Below, one piece after another: positions 18,216-26,440 of a stretch of DNA of 64,000 nucleotides; position 1 is the first letter of the stretch; every line of letters begins with the position of its first letter. The position numbers and the translations under genes were made by a program. Below the pieces are notes generated by a model, which did no database searches, had not been told where the DNA came from, and was given only the letters and a program-made list of their open reading frames with translations. The DNA is from Mycobacterium sp. (lineage in GTDB: Bacteria > Actinomycetota > Actinomycetes > Mycobacteriales > Mycobacteriaceae): NCBI GenBank assembly GCA_020438865.1, contig JAGQTU010000005.1, forward strand, positions 60,186-124,185, in the 5' to 3' direction.

Positions 18216-18761
18216 ATGCTGAGCAGAGTTCTGATCGGCCTTCTCGCGGGTGGGATGGTGGTGCTGACGGCTCCGGGCACCGCCGGGGCCGATCCCACCC
18301 CGGCCCCCGCGCCGGTGCTGCCCAACGTCAACGCGTACACCCCGGTCAGCCCGGTGGACTACAGCATCATGAACGGTCTCTGGTACGCGTTCCCCGGTCC
18401 GCCCGGCGTCTTCTGCGGCCTGAACCGGGGGACCGGCGGATACGGCTGCTACGGCGCGTTGCCGGGTGCGCCGGGCGGGGCGAACCTGATCAGCGGTGGA
18501 CCGTCGGGTCCGCCCGGATTCGCCAACGCCGATCGGTCGATCTTCTCCGGCGTCGACATGGTCAAGATCCTGCCGCCGAACAGCAGGCTGAGTTATCGGG
18601 ACATCAGCTGCGGTATCGACGGCGGCGGCACGGTGGCGTGCGTGAACCAGCGTGAGCAGGTCGGTTTCGTCGTCGGCCCGGCCGGCACCTTCATCGCGGA
18701 CACCAACCCGCTGGTGGAGCGTCCGTCGGGCACCCCGATGGTTCCGACGTTCCCCAGCTAG
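18216..18761 (+). CDS. secreted hypothetical protein
   Basis: Protein of 181 aa with a Sec signal peptide: MLSRVLIGLLAGGMVVLTAP, cleavage likely after GTAGA. The mature part is Pro/Gly-rich and has cysteines at VFCGLNR, GYGCYGAL, DISCGID and VACVNQ, suggesting two disulfides. Similar small secreted proteins are common in mycobacteria; no function is known. A GTG at 18192 would extend the protein by eight residues, but the ATG gives a standard signal peptide. Its 3' end overlaps gpsA by 4 bp on the opposite strand. Confidence 0.72.
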   Translation: MLSRVLIGLLAGGMVVLTAPGTAGADPTPAPAPVLPNVNAYTPVSPVDYSIMNGLWYAFPGPPGVFCGLNRGTGGYGCYGALPGAPGGANLISGGPSGPPGFANADRSIFSGVDMVKILPPNSRLSYRDISCGIDGGGTVACVNQREQVGFVVGPAGTFIADTNPLVERPSGTPMVPTFPS

Positions 18762-19783
18762 AACCGGGAGCCGTGCACCTCGTGGCCGGGCTTCTCGGCC
18801 ATCAGGCCGCGATAGGCCTGCTCGACGTTGGCACCGTGGTTGACCACCGCGTCGACCTCGCGGGCGATCGGCATGTTCAGTCCGTACTTCTCGGCGAATT
18901 CCATGATCACGCTGCAGGCCTTGACGCCCTCGGCGACCTGGTTCATCGAGGCGATGATCTCCTGAACGGTCTTGCCCGAGCCCAGTTGTTCGCCGACGTG
19001 CCGGTTGCGGCTGCGTTGCGAGGTGCAGGTGACGATGAGGTCGCCCATGCCGGCCAGCCCGGAGAAGGTGTCGCGCTGGCCGCCGACGGCCTCGCCGAGT
19101 TTCGACATCTCCCGCACCGCGCGGGCCATCACCATGGCGCGGGTGTTCTCCCCGATGCCCAGCGAGTAGCCCATGCCGACGGCGATGGCGTAGACGTTCT
19201 TCAGCGCCCCGGCCATCTCGACGCCGACGACGTCGTCGGTGGTGTAGGTGCGGAATCGCCTGGTGCGGAACATCTTTGCCAGGTTGGACGCGAGGTTCTG
19301 GTCGGGCATCGCCAGCACCGCGGCCGCGGCGTAACCCTCGGCGACCTCCTTGGCGATGTTGGGTCCGGCCAGGATGCCGGCCGGGTGGCCGGGCAGCACC
19401 TCGTCGACGATCTGGCTCATCCGCATGTTGGTGCCCTGCTCGAGGCCCTTGACCAGGCTGACCACCGGGACCCACGGCCGCAGTTCCTTGCCGAGTTCCT
19501 CCAGCACGCCGCGGAAGCCGTGCGACGGCACCCCCATGACGACCACGTCGGCGCAGTTGGCGGCCTCGGTGAAATCGGTGGTGGCGCGCAGGGTTTCCGA
19601 GAGCTCCACCTCGTCGCCGAGGTACTTGGAGTTGCGGTGGTTGTTGTTGATGTCGTCGGCCGTCTCCTGCGAGCGCACCCACTGCAGGGTCGGTACGCGG
19701 CGCGAACAGATGGATGCGACGGTGGTCCCCCAGGAGCCCCCGCCGAGCACGACGACATTGGGTTGACGGCGGTCAGAAGTCAT
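18758..19783 (-). CDS. gpsA: NAD(P)-dependent glycerol-3-phosphate dehydrogenase
   Basis: Makes sn-glycerol-3-phosphate for phospholipid synthesis. 341 aa. The Rossmann motif is VVVLGGGSWGTTVAS; the signature block includes SLVKGLEQGTNMRMSQIV, the catalytic-Lys region GALKNVYAIAVGMGYSLG, and GLAGMGDLIVTCTSQRSRN. The C-terminus HEVHGSRF is slightly extended. It matches gpdA1 (Rv0564c) in the same neighbourhood of M. tuberculosis. Confidence 0.93.
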   Translation of the reverse strand: MTSDRRQPNVVVLGGGSWGTTVASICSRRVPTLQWVRSQETADDINNNHRNSKYLGDEVELSETLRATTDFTEAANCADVVVMGVPSHGFRGVLEELGKELRPWVPVVSLVKGLEQGTNMRMSQIVDEVLPGHPAGILAGPNIAKEVAEGYAAAAVLAMPDQNLASNLAKMFRTRRFRTYTTDDVVGVEMAGALKNVYAIAVGMGYSLGIGENTRAMVMARAVREMSKLGEAVGGQRDTFSGLAGMGDLIVTCTSQRSRNRHVGEQLGSGKTVQEIIASMNQVAEGVKACSVIMEFAEKYGLNMPIAREVDAVVNHGANVEQAYRGLMAEKPGHEVHGSRF

Positions 19784-19814
19784 GGCGATCAGGGTATGGC
19801 CGCACCCCGGTTGT

Positions 19815-20117
19815 TCACGGCAAGTTCGGCAACTCGGCCAGCGCGCGGGCCCGCTGCTCCTCGGTGGACCCGTACACGTTGGCGCAGGTGTGCAGATCCT
19901 GGGCGTGCTCGCCGATGCGGGTGACCAGCGCCGTCGACACCGCGGACCAGCGGGCGGCGCGCTCGGCCAGGGCGGCGGCCGAGCGGCCGGTCCAGCCCGG
20001 GGCCGCCGCGTCGATGCGGCCGTCGGCGGCTAGGTGCCGGGCGGCCAGGTCCTCGCCGTAGCCGGTGACGGCGACCGCCGAGGCGACCAGGTCTTCGAGG
20101 TCGGCGAACCAGGACAT
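19815..20117 (-). CDS. WXG100-like small protein (type VII secretion-like)
   Basis: Protein of exactly 100 aa with two predicted helices around a central AAPGWTGRSAAAL, i.e. a W-x-G turn of the ESX/WXG100 fold. The second helix is LAERAARWSAVSTALVTRIG. It has no signal peptide. No ESX machinery genes lie nearby, so it may be an orphan substrate or a cytosolic relative. The upstream gene (20185, +) is divergent. The family call rests on size, fold pattern and the WTG turn only. Confidence 0.55.
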   Translation of the reverse strand: MSWFADLEDLVASAVAVTGYGEDLAARHLAADGRIDAAAPGWTGRSAAALAERAARWSAVSTALVTRIGEHAQDLHTCANVYGSTEEQRARALAELPNLP

Positions 20118-20184
20118 GTCTCATGGATAGCAACGCGGGCGGCGGGCCGCCAGTCACCCCGTTTGCACAGCTGGGGGCGTTAGC

Positions 20185-21087
20185 ATGTCCAGCCGTGAGG
20201 CTCTCTTGAGCGGGACCAACCCGCAGGAGGTCCGGCGCCGGCTCGAGGAGCGCTACCGCCGGTTGGCCGAGTCGCGCCGGGTGAAGCCGCTGGCCGCAAT
20301 CATGGCCCGCTTCAACGAGATTGACGGCGGTACCTTGGCGGCGATGGTCTCGGTGCAGCTGTTCACCACCGTCATTCCGCTGATCATTCTGGGCTTCAGC
20401 TACATGTCCGGGTTTGCCGACAATGCCAGCCCGGGCACGGTGTTCAGCCGGGAACTGGGCCTGGTGTCGCCGATGCGGGAGCATTTCCGGGAGGCATTCG
20501 GCCATTCGTCGGGTTTGAAGTCGAGTTGGACGGCGCTCGGGGTGGCCGGCTTCCTGATCTGGGGCATCCCGATGTCGATCACGATCGCCGGGATCTTCGC
20601 CAAGGCGTGGCGGCGCCAGCAGTTCGGGTTCGCCGGCAAGGTGTGGCGGGCCGCGGCGTGGTTCGCGCTGTATCTGGCGATGGTGGCGCTGCGGGATCGG
20701 ATCGCGTTCGGCGGCATCCACCACCATGCGTACCTGCGGGTGCTGCGGTTCCTCGGCTCGCTGGTGCCGGTCTGGATCTTCTGGTCGGTGACGCCGGCGC
20801 TGCTGGTGCGCGACGGCGGCCGGGCCCGCAACTATCTGGTGCTCGCCGGTTTCGCCGGGGTGGTCATCGACGGGGTGGCCATCCCGCTGGCCGCGCGGAT
20901 GTTCTTCCCGCCGTTGCTCGACGGGTGGGAGGAGTTCGGGCCCATCGGGGTGGCGATGGCGCTGCTCACCTGGTGCGGTGTGATCGGCACCGGGTGGGTG
21001 ATCACCGCGTGCGTCGGTGCGATCCTCTGGGAGCGCAACGCGCCCTCGGTCGACGTGATCGAGTCGCAGACCGAGGGCGTGGCGTGA
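20185..21087 (+). CDS. YihY/virulence factor BrkB family membrane protein
   Basis: Polytopic inner-membrane protein of 300 aa. The N-terminal arm (RRRLEERYRRLAESRRVK) is followed by about six hydrophobic segments, including VSVQLFTTVIPLIILGFSYM and LGVAGFLIWGIPMSITIAG, and LLTWCGVIGTGWVITACVGA near the end. The arrangement fits the YihY/BrkB family, whose transport role is unsettled. It is the only + strand gene between two minus-strand groups. Confidence 0.75.
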   Translation: MSSREALLSGTNPQEVRRRLEERYRRLAESRRVKPLAAIMARFNEIDGGTLAAMVSVQLFTTVIPLIILGFSYMSGFADNASPGTVFSRELGLVSPMREHFREAFGHSSGLKSSWTALGVAGFLIWGIPMSITIAGIFAKAWRRQQFGFAGKVWRAAAWFALYLAMVALRDRIAFGGIHHHAYLRVLRFLGSLVPVWIFWSVTPALLVRDGGRARNYLVLAGFAGVVIDGVAIPLAARMFFPPLLDGWEEFGPIGVAMALLTWCGVIGTGWVITACVGAILWERNAPSVDVIESQTEGVA

Positions 21088-21096
21088 CGCGGGTGG

Positions 21097-21756
21097 TTAC
21101 TTGTCGTCGGGGTTGAGGACGCGGAACGCGATGCCGGCGGCGACCGCGGCCAGCACCTGCCCGATCAGGTAGATCACCGCGGTCGTGCCGGTCAGCATCC
21201 CGAGGGTGGCCCCGGCGATCCCGACGGCCGGGTTGAAGACCGCGCCGGAGATCGGGCCGACGGCGACCGCGCCGGCCGCGACGGTGAAGCCGATGGCCAG
21301 CCCGTAGAACGAGTTGTCCGGATGGTCCTTGCTGGTGGCCACGTTCAGCACGACGAAGCACAGCACGAACGTGAAGACGAACTCCGCGATCACGGCGGCG
21401 GTCATCGCGTGCCCCGTCGGCGTGGCTTGCGGGGCCGAGACGCAGAGCCGAACCGCCGCGGCGGCGACGAGTCCACCGCCGAGCTGCGCGGCGAAGTACC
21501 CGAGCGCCTCGGAGATGCCGATGCGCCCGCGCACCAGCACGGCCATCGTGACCGCGGGGTTGTAGTGCGCGCCGGAGATGTGCCCGCCGGCGTAGATCAT
21601 CGCCATCAGTGCCGCGCCGATCGCGACCGGCGCCAGCGCCGAGCCGCCCAGAACCGTTGCGCCGACGGTAAACATCAGGACGAACGTGCCGAGCGCCTCG
21701 GTCGCATACTTGGTGGAGTTGTGGACTTTGACGGGGGTGTGCGTGGTGGTTGTCAT
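21097..21756 (-). CDS. aquaporin/MIP-family channel
   Basis: Major intrinsic protein of 219 aa with six hydrophobic helices and two NPA half-loops: GAHYNPAVTMA and GAVFNPAVGIA. The residue after the second NPA is Val, where water and glycerol channels have the selectivity-filter Arg (NPAR). The length is short for AqpZ. The ATG at 21756 is preferred; the 36 upstream codons have a low-complexity Arg-rich composition. Its promoter region carries one of two copies of a ~30-bp motif also found at 24237. It lies downstream of, and in the same direction as, a two-component system. Confidence 0.82.
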   Translation of the reverse strand: MTTTTHTPVKVHNSTKYATEALGTFVLMFTVGATVLGGSALAPVAIGAALMAMIYAGGHISGAHYNPAVTMAVLVRGRIGISEALGYFAAQLGGGLVAAAAVRLCVSAPQATPTGHAMTAAVIAEFVFTFVLCFVVLNVATSKDHPDNSFYGLAIGFTVAAGAVAVGPISGAVFNPAVGIAGATLGMLTGTTAVIYLIGQVLAAVAAGIAFRVLNPDDK

Positions 21757-21813
21757 GCGCACCAGCCTGCTTTTCGGCCGGGCCCGACCACAGCGTCCGA
21801 ACGCACTACCGCA

Positions 21814-21852
21814 CGGATGAATCCGGTGTCGTCCGAACGGATGAACGGACGA
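21814..21852. promoter_or_regulatory. repeated regulatory motif, copy A
   Basis: A 31-bp block (21814-21844) with half-sites CGGATGA at 21814-21820, TCGTCCG at 21829-21835 and CGGATGA at 21838-21844, extended by CGGACGA at 21846-21852. It is nearly identical (one base indel) to 24237-24266. It lies 58-88 bases upstream of the aquaporin ATG, between that gene and the response-regulator gene. Half-site spacing and neighbours suggest binding by the adjacent LuxR-type regulator. Confidence 0.6.
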
Positions 21853-21860
21853 CATGCGGC

Positions 21861-22508
21861 TCACTCCAGCAGGTTGTTGCGCATCGCGTAGGCGACGGCG
21901 GCGCCGCGGTCGGAGACCCCGAGTTTCTCGTAGAGGCGACGGATGTGGGTCTTGATCGTCGTCTCGGCGAGGAACAGTTCCTTGGCCATGTCGCGAACGG
22001 TCTTGCCGTCGGCGATCATTCGCAGGGTCTGGCGTTCCCGCTCGCTGAGCAGCGGGCCGTGGGTCTGGGCGTGCCGGTGTACCTGGGTGGCGAGGCTGGT
22101 CACCAGGTCGGGCGGCAGCACCTTCTCGCCGCGGGCGCAGGCCACCACGGCGTTCACGATCTCGTCGCGGTCGGAGTCCTTGGACAGATAGCCCGCGGCG
22201 CCGTCCTGGATGGCCTTGTACACCACCGAGCCCTCGGTGGTCGCCGACAGCAACAGCACCCGGGTCGGCAGTCCGTCGCGCGTCACGGCGTGCGCCACGG
22301 CGATACCGTCCAGGCCCGGCATCTTGTAGTCCAGCAGGGCGACATCGGGAGAGTGTTCGATGATCGCGGCGAGCGCCGCCTGCCCGTCGGCGACGGCGGT
22401 GACGACCTCGGTCTGCTCGCTGCGGTTCAGGGCCGCCACGATGCCGTCGCGGTAGATCGGGTGGTCGTCACCGACGACCACCCGAACCTTGCGGTTCGAA
22501 ATGCTCAT
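21861..22508 (-). CDS. NarL/LuxR-family response regulator
   Basis: Response regulator of 215 aa. The receiver domain (about 1-120) has the acidic pair GDDHPIYRDG, the phospho-acceptor Asp in DVALLDYKMPGLDG and the conserved Lys in AGYLSKDSDRDEI. The C-terminal LuxR HTH is LSERERQTLRMIADGKTVRD to TTIKTHIRRLYEKLGV. ATG at 22508 with a clear GGAGGT ribosome binding site. It overlaps the histidine-kinase stop by 4 bases, so the two are translated together. Confidence 0.93.
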   Translation of the reverse strand: MSISNRKVRVVVGDDHPIYRDGIVAALNRSEQTEVVTAVADGQAALAAIIEHSPDVALLDYKMPGLDGIAVAHAVTRDGLPTRVLLLSATTEGSVVYKAIQDGAAGYLSKDSDRDEIVNAVVACARGEKVLPPDLVTSLATQVHRHAQTHGPLLSERERQTLRMIADGKTVRDMAKELFLAETTIKTHIRRLYEKLGVSDRGAAVAYAMRNNLLE

Positions 22509-23785
22509 TGCACCTCCTGCTCGGGGCGGACCGGCACCGTGACCCGCACCCACGTTCCCTGATCGACCGGCTCGAATTCCCAACTGCCGCGCATGGTCTC
22601 GACCCGCGAGCGCTGTGAGGCCAGCCCGATGTGTCCCTCGGCGACCCGCCGCGAGATGACGGTGGGGTCGATGCCGACGCCGTCGTCGCGCACGTCGAGC
22701 GTGGCCGTCCCGCCGTCGTCGCGCAGCGTCAGCCACACCGTCTTGGCATCGGCGTGCCGTGCGACATTCGTGAGCAGTTCCCTTGCCACGCCGTAGATCA
22801 TCGCGTCCTCGCGGTGCCGGTCGGGGTAGTCGATCTCGCACTGCACCGCGGCGCCGGTGCGCTCGACGAGCGTCTCGACCAATCCGCGCACGGCGGGCTC
22901 CAGCCCGGCCTCCTCGAGGACCGACGGGTGCAGTTGCTTGGTGAGCTGGCGGAGTTCTCGGGCGACGTCACCGACCAGTTCGGCGGCGCGGGCCGCGCTG
23001 GCGGGGTCGCCGTTCGGTCCGGTCGCCTCGCGCAGGTCCTGGCGGGCGGCCAGCAGGGTCTGCAGGGGACCGTCGTGCAGGGCTTCGGCGACCTGCCGGC
23101 GTTCACGTTCCTCGGCGTCCATCACGTCGGCGAGCAAGAGTTCACGGCTGGCCACCAACTGGGCGAAGCTCTGCATCCGGTGTTGCTGAACCGCGGAGAT
23201 CGCATAGGCGCACAGGCACAGCAGGCCCAGCATGACGAGCACGGTGGTGATCTGCAGCGGCGTCATCTGCCGGCGCAGTTGGGCGTCGGTGACGATCGTC
23301 AGGGCGCCCGCGGCGATCGCCGTGACCGACATGATCGCGGCCCACCGCCCGAAGTGAGTGGCGATGAAGAACGGGAGGAACGCCAGCAGTCCCAGCATGA
23401 GATAGCTGCCCGTGGAGGGAAGCTGCAGCAGGCAGATCGCGGCGACGTCGACCGGCATCATCGGGAGGACGGCGCGCAGTCGGCGGGCGTTGGGCCGGCT
23501 AAGCAGATGGAGGACGGCGGTGCCGATCGCGATCGCGCCGTACACGCCGACCAACGTGAACGCCAGGGGCCAGCTGGAGCGCTCGGTACCGGCGAAGATG
23601 GTCAAAACCATGAGCGCGACCAGGATCAGCCGCAGGATCGCCCGCCGCCGCTGGGCCCGGTGTTCGAAATCGAGAAAGACCGCCTGAACGGCTTCGTGCG
23701 CGTCCCCGCCGACCGGCGTCGGTGGCAATGCCAGGGCCGCCCGGAGGCGGCCTGGCCGCTTCTGCTGGCTGCCGTTCTGGCGCAC
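22505..23785 (-). CDS. NarL-type sensor histidine kinase
   Basis: Membrane histidine kinase of about 427 aa. It has several hydrophobic segments in the first 200 residues (ILRLILVALMVLTIFAG, FTLVGVYGAIAIGTAVLH, VLVMLGLLCLCAYAISAV), then the HisKA_3 dimerisation helix with phospho-His in AEALHDGPLQTLLAARQDL, and an ATPase domain with N box ELLTNVARHADA and G box DDGVGIDPT. No extracytoplasmic sensor domain is evident, so sensing may be through the membrane. The start is uncertain: GTG 23785 is used, with GTG 23803 and TTG 23827 also in frame. Confidence 0.85.
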   Translation of the reverse strand: MRQNGSQQKRPGRLRAALALPPTPVGGDAHEAVQAVFLDFEHRAQRRRAILRLILVALMVLTIFAGTERSSWPLAFTLVGVYGAIAIGTAVLHLLSRPNARRLRAVLPMMPVDVAAICLLQLPSTGSYLMLGLLAFLPFFIATHFGRWAAIMSVTAIAAGALTIVTDAQLRRQMTPLQITTVLVMLGLLCLCAYAISAVQQHRMQSFAQLVASRELLLADVMDAEERERRQVAEALHDGPLQTLLAARQDLREATGPNGDPASAARAAELVGDVARELRQLTKQLHPSVLEEAGLEPAVRGLVETLVERTGAAVQCEIDYPDRHREDAMIYGVARELLTNVARHADAKTVWLTLRDDGGTATLDVRDDGVGIDPTVISRRVAEGHIGLASQRSRVETMRGSWEFEPVDQGTWVRVTVPVRPEQEVQ

Positions 23786-23842
23786 ATCGTGGAGTGTAGC
23801 CACGGGCGGTGCTTGTTCGGGCAACAAAGCTTGGGGGTGGGG

Positions 23843-24145
23843 CTACTCGGTGGTCGAGCAGGCGACGTCGACGTAGGCCGTGGTCGACCGGCCCGCCGGG
23901 ATCAGCTGGCCCTGCGCGACATCGGGGTAGAGGCCGTGGACTCCGCTCACGATGCATCGAGACATCTCGATGTCCGACCACCCGCCGTTGTGGTTGATCT
24001 GCACGCTGTAGCCCTGCGCGGTGAGCCGGTTGATGGTGTCCTGTGCGTTGGAGCCGCCGCTGGGGGCCGCCCCCGCGGTGCCGGCCAGGCCGAGTGCGGC
24101 CATCGGAACGGCGATCGCCGCGGTGAGCATCATCTTGGCATTCAT
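23843..24145 (-). CDS. small secreted protein
   Basis: Protein of 100 aa with signal peptide NAKMMLTAAIAVPMAALGLA and cleavage near GTAGAAP. The mature part has two cysteines (MSRCIVSG, DVACSTTE) that probably pair, and a PASTA/PepSY-sized beta pattern (INRLTAQGYSVQINHNGGWS) common in small mycobacterial exported proteins. The ATG at 24145 begins the signal peptide. It lies beside the two-component system, and motif copy B is 92-121 bases upstream of its start. Confidence 0.72.
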   Translation of the reverse strand: MNAKMMLTAAIAVPMAALGLAGTAGAAPSGGSNAQDTINRLTAQGYSVQINHNGGWSDIEMSRCIVSGVHGLYPDVAQGQLIPAGRSTTAYVDVACSTTE

Positions 24146-24236
24146 CTGAATTCTCGTGTCTGGTGGTGCTTTTGGCTGTTGCGGCAAGCGTCTCCCTACC
24201 GATGTCGGTGGTCTGTCCATCGCGCGTGGGTACCCG

Positions 24237-24266
24237 CGGATGAATCGGTGTCGTCCGAACGGATGA
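24237..24266. promoter_or_regulatory. repeated regulatory motif, copy B
   Basis: A 30-bp block nearly identical to 21814-21844. It contains CGGATGAATC at the left, TCGTCCG at 24250-24256, and CGGATGA at 24259-24265. It sits in the 236-bp gap between two divergent small secreted-protein genes, 92 bases from the minus-strand start and 116 bases from the plus-strand start. Orientation relative to the minus-strand gene is the same as for copy A and the aquaporin. Confidence 0.6.
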
Positions 24267-24381
24267 CATCGGGTTCATCCCCGCGGCCATGTGTTTGCGC
24301 GACAGACGTCCGCCTCGACTGCCGCGATGGTTGGTGCATGACCGAAAACGGTCGAACCACAACTCGCACAGGAGAACTCAG

Positions 24382-24639
24382 ATGAACCGTACCGCCGCCC
24401 GTTACCTCGCCCTTCCGCTGCTCTCCGCCGGCATCATCGGCGGGGCCGCCCTCGGCCTCGCCGGCACCGCCGCCGCGGCCGAGATGAATCCGCAGCCCAC
24501 CCCCGGCATGGTGGCCACCCCGCAGGTCCACGCCCAGCCGGCCCCCGAGGCCGTCCCGGGCTACTACTGGCACCGTCACCACACCACGCTGCTGGATCCG
24601 ATGACTGCCGCGGACTTCCCGAGCGTTGCGATGGGCTGA
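24382..24639 (+). CDS. small secreted protein
   Basis: Protein of 85 aa. The signal peptide is NRTAARYLALPLLSAGIIGG to AGTAAAAEM. The short mature part is Pro/Ala-rich and ends with a His-rich stretch (GYYWHRHHTTLLDP), a possible metal-binding patch. The ATG at 24382 has AGGAGA upstream. A strong palindromic terminator follows. It is divergent from the other secreted protein across motif copy B. Confidence 0.68.
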   Translation: MNRTAARYLALPLLSAGIIGGAALGLAGTAAAAEMNPQPTPGMVATPQVHAQPAPEAVPGYYWHRHHTTLLDPMTAADFPSVAMG

Positions 24640-24656
24640 TCCGACCCGCCCCGCGC

Positions 24657-24690
24657 TCCGCCCCCTGCGGCCCCGGCCGCAGGGGGCGGA
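24657..24690. terminator. perfect 16-bp palindromic terminator
   Basis: The arms TCCGCCCCCTGCGGCC (24657-24672) and their exact complement (24675-24690) form a very GC-rich hairpin 17 bases after the stop of the 85-aa secreted protein. There is no U-tract. Confidence 0.75.
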
Positions 24691-24746
24691 CTCATGCTGT
24701 CAAGGTGAAGTGACGCCGCTGTGGACCGCTGCGAGACTTCGGATCG

Positions 24747-26117
24747 ATGAGTGGTTCGGGTTTGTCGGTTGCCGACGTGCAGCGGTGGAGTTCGCAGGCC
24801 GTCCGGGAGGTCTTCGACGCTTCCCGGCAACGCGCGGGCGCGGCACTCGACGCGGCCCGCGGGCTGGACACCCTGCAGGTGTTCGGCAGCTGGGGCGGTG
24901 ATGCCGCCACCGCCGCCCGCACGGCGCTGGGAGTGACCCGCGCGGACCTCAACGCGCTTGGTGCGGAGGCGATGGCCGTCGCGCACGCGGCAGCCGATGC
25001 GGCCGAGCGGATCGACGCGATCAAGGGCAACCTGCAGGGCCTGCTGGACCGCGCCGCGGCGCTCGGGCTGGTGGTCGACGCGGCGACGAGTCGGGTGAAT
25101 GTGGGCCGGCAACCCGTCGGTGGCCCCGTCGATGGGCTGTTGAACGCTATTGCGCTGCAACATGAGCTGGACGCTCTCCTGGTCGACGCGGATGCCGTCG
25201 ACGACGAGTTGGCCACCGCGATCAACATGGCCGACGGTGATGCGCCGATTCCCGTACTTTCCGCCAAGCCGCAGGATGCCGAGGCGCAACTGCAGAACCA
25301 GATCGACGCATTCGCCGCGGTCTTCGGCCGCCGGCCGTCGTCAGGGGTGGACTGGGAGACTGCGGCCGTCCTCGATTCGCATACGTATCGTGGGTTCGGC
25401 CAAGGCAGCGCCGCCAACGTCGTGGTGGGCCGGATCGAGCCGATGCCCGGGCAGGGTGTCGTGCGGATGAATCTCTTCATCCCGTCGGCGTCTGTGGTCG
25501 ACCCCGCCTTCCGGGACGGGTGGATTCATGCGAACGCCAACGTCGGCGACAACCGCGGGTTCAATCCATCCGCGACGCCCGAGCAGTCCCGGGTCGCCTT
25601 GCTCGTCGACTACGAGAACGGGCTGGTGCTGGCGCGGCAGAACCCGTCCGCGGATCTCGTTCGAGAGCAGGTTCGGGTGGGCACGCCGACCGTCCGCGCG
25701 ACACAACGCCAAGACGGATCGGTCTACATCCGCTACGCGGCCGCCGATCCGTTCTCGCCGGGAGGTGAAGACCTGGCGAAGGCATCCGTAGCCGTGCGTG
25801 GTGAACTGGTAGTCCAGCCCGGCCGATCCGAGGTCAAGGTAGGGGGCATGCCGACGGCGTTCCCCGCCCTCGAGGCCTACAACGATCGGTCGGAGGCCGG
25901 CTCGGCGGCATTGTCGACGGCGACCGTCGCGCAGATGCACCCGTGGATCGACAACGAGTGGGGACCGTTGGCAGGGCTTTGGCGATCAACAAGGGTGGGA
26001 GATGCCGGCATGGTGGATCAGTTCTATACATATCTCGGCGATCTCGTCGTCGGGCCTGCGACCACAGAACTCGGGCCGGCCGCGACGGCCCCTACGGTCG
26101 TCCGAGTGCCGAAATGA
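24747..26117 (+). CDS. WXG-headed protein with uncharacterised C-terminal domain
   Basis: Protein of 456 aa. Residues 1-110 are helical with a WXG-type turn (QVFGSWGGDAATAARTAL), as in ESX/LXG-type secreted proteins, and there is no Sec signal. Residues 180-400 form a compact beta-rich domain (GVDWETAAVLDSHTYRGFG, GRIEPMPGQGVVRMNLFIP, GWIHANANVGDNRGFNPSAT) that I do not recognise; a relation to M. tuberculosis Rv3899c is a memory-based guess. It is followed without a gap by two small membrane-protein genes (ATGA overlaps). The layout resembles polymorphic toxin/immunity loci, but no catalytic motif is visible. Confidence 0.6.
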   Translation: MSGSGLSVADVQRWSSQAVREVFDASRQRAGAALDAARGLDTLQVFGSWGGDAATAARTALGVTRADLNALGAEAMAVAHAAADAAERIDAIKGNLQGLLDRAAALGLVVDAATSRVNVGRQPVGGPVDGLLNAIALQHELDALLVDADAVDDELATAINMADGDAPIPVLSAKPQDAEAQLQNQIDAFAAVFGRRPSSGVDWETAAVLDSHTYRGFGQGSAANVVVGRIEPMPGQGVVRMNLFIPSASVVDPAFRDGWIHANANVGDNRGFNPSATPEQSRVALLVDYENGLVLARQNPSADLVREQVRVGTPTVRATQRQDGSVYIRYAAADPFSPGGEDLAKASVAVRGELVVQPGRSEVKVGGMPTAFPALEAYNDRSEAGSAALSTATVAQMHPWIDNEWGPLAGLWRSTRVGDAGMVDQFYTYLGDLVVGPATTELGPAATAPTVVRVPK

Positions 26118-26440
26118 GAGAAGCTGTAAAGCGTTTGATCGATGAGGTCTACTGGACGCCTGCTGTTTTTGCCGGCACCTCGGTTGGAGGTGTCGTATGG
26201 GCGGTCGTTGCGCGCTACACCATCTTTGAGAACGACGCGGTGCTGACCCCGGGGCAGGGGTGGCTGGCGGTAGGCATCGGCTGCCTGGTCGTGGTGATGC
26301 TCGGTCTGGCACTGGCGGTGTGCTCGCGGACGGGGCTGGTGCGAACGGTAGGTGTGGCCGTTGTCGTGGTCGCGATGTCCGGCGGATCGGTATTGGGTGT
26401 TTGGGGACCGCATTTCGTCATGACGATGATGCGGTCATGA
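26114..26440 (+). CDS. small membrane protein downstream of WXG-headed gene
   Basis: Protein of 108 aa with three hydrophobic stretches: VFAGTSVGGVVWAVVARY, LAVGIGCLVVVMLGLALAVC and TVGVAVVVVAMSGGSVLGVW. The ATG overlaps the previous stop by 4 bases and the next start overlaps its stop in the same way, so the three genes are tightly coupled. It is a candidate immunity or partner protein for the upstream product; function unknown. Confidence 0.65.
   Translation: MREAVKRLIDEVYWTPAVFAGTSVGGVVWAVVARYTIFENDAVLTPGQGWLAVGIGCLVVVMLGLALAVCSRTGLVRTVGVAVVVVAMSGGSVLGVWGPHFVMTMMRS

Noticed and set aside
18162-19682. 506-codon minus-strand ORF over the gpsA region
   Set aside because: Alternative frame of gpsA; gpsA motifs are in the other frame.
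22631-24385. 584-codon + strand ORF opposite the histidine kinase
   Set aside because: Antisense shadow; kinase H, N and G boxes are on the minus strand.
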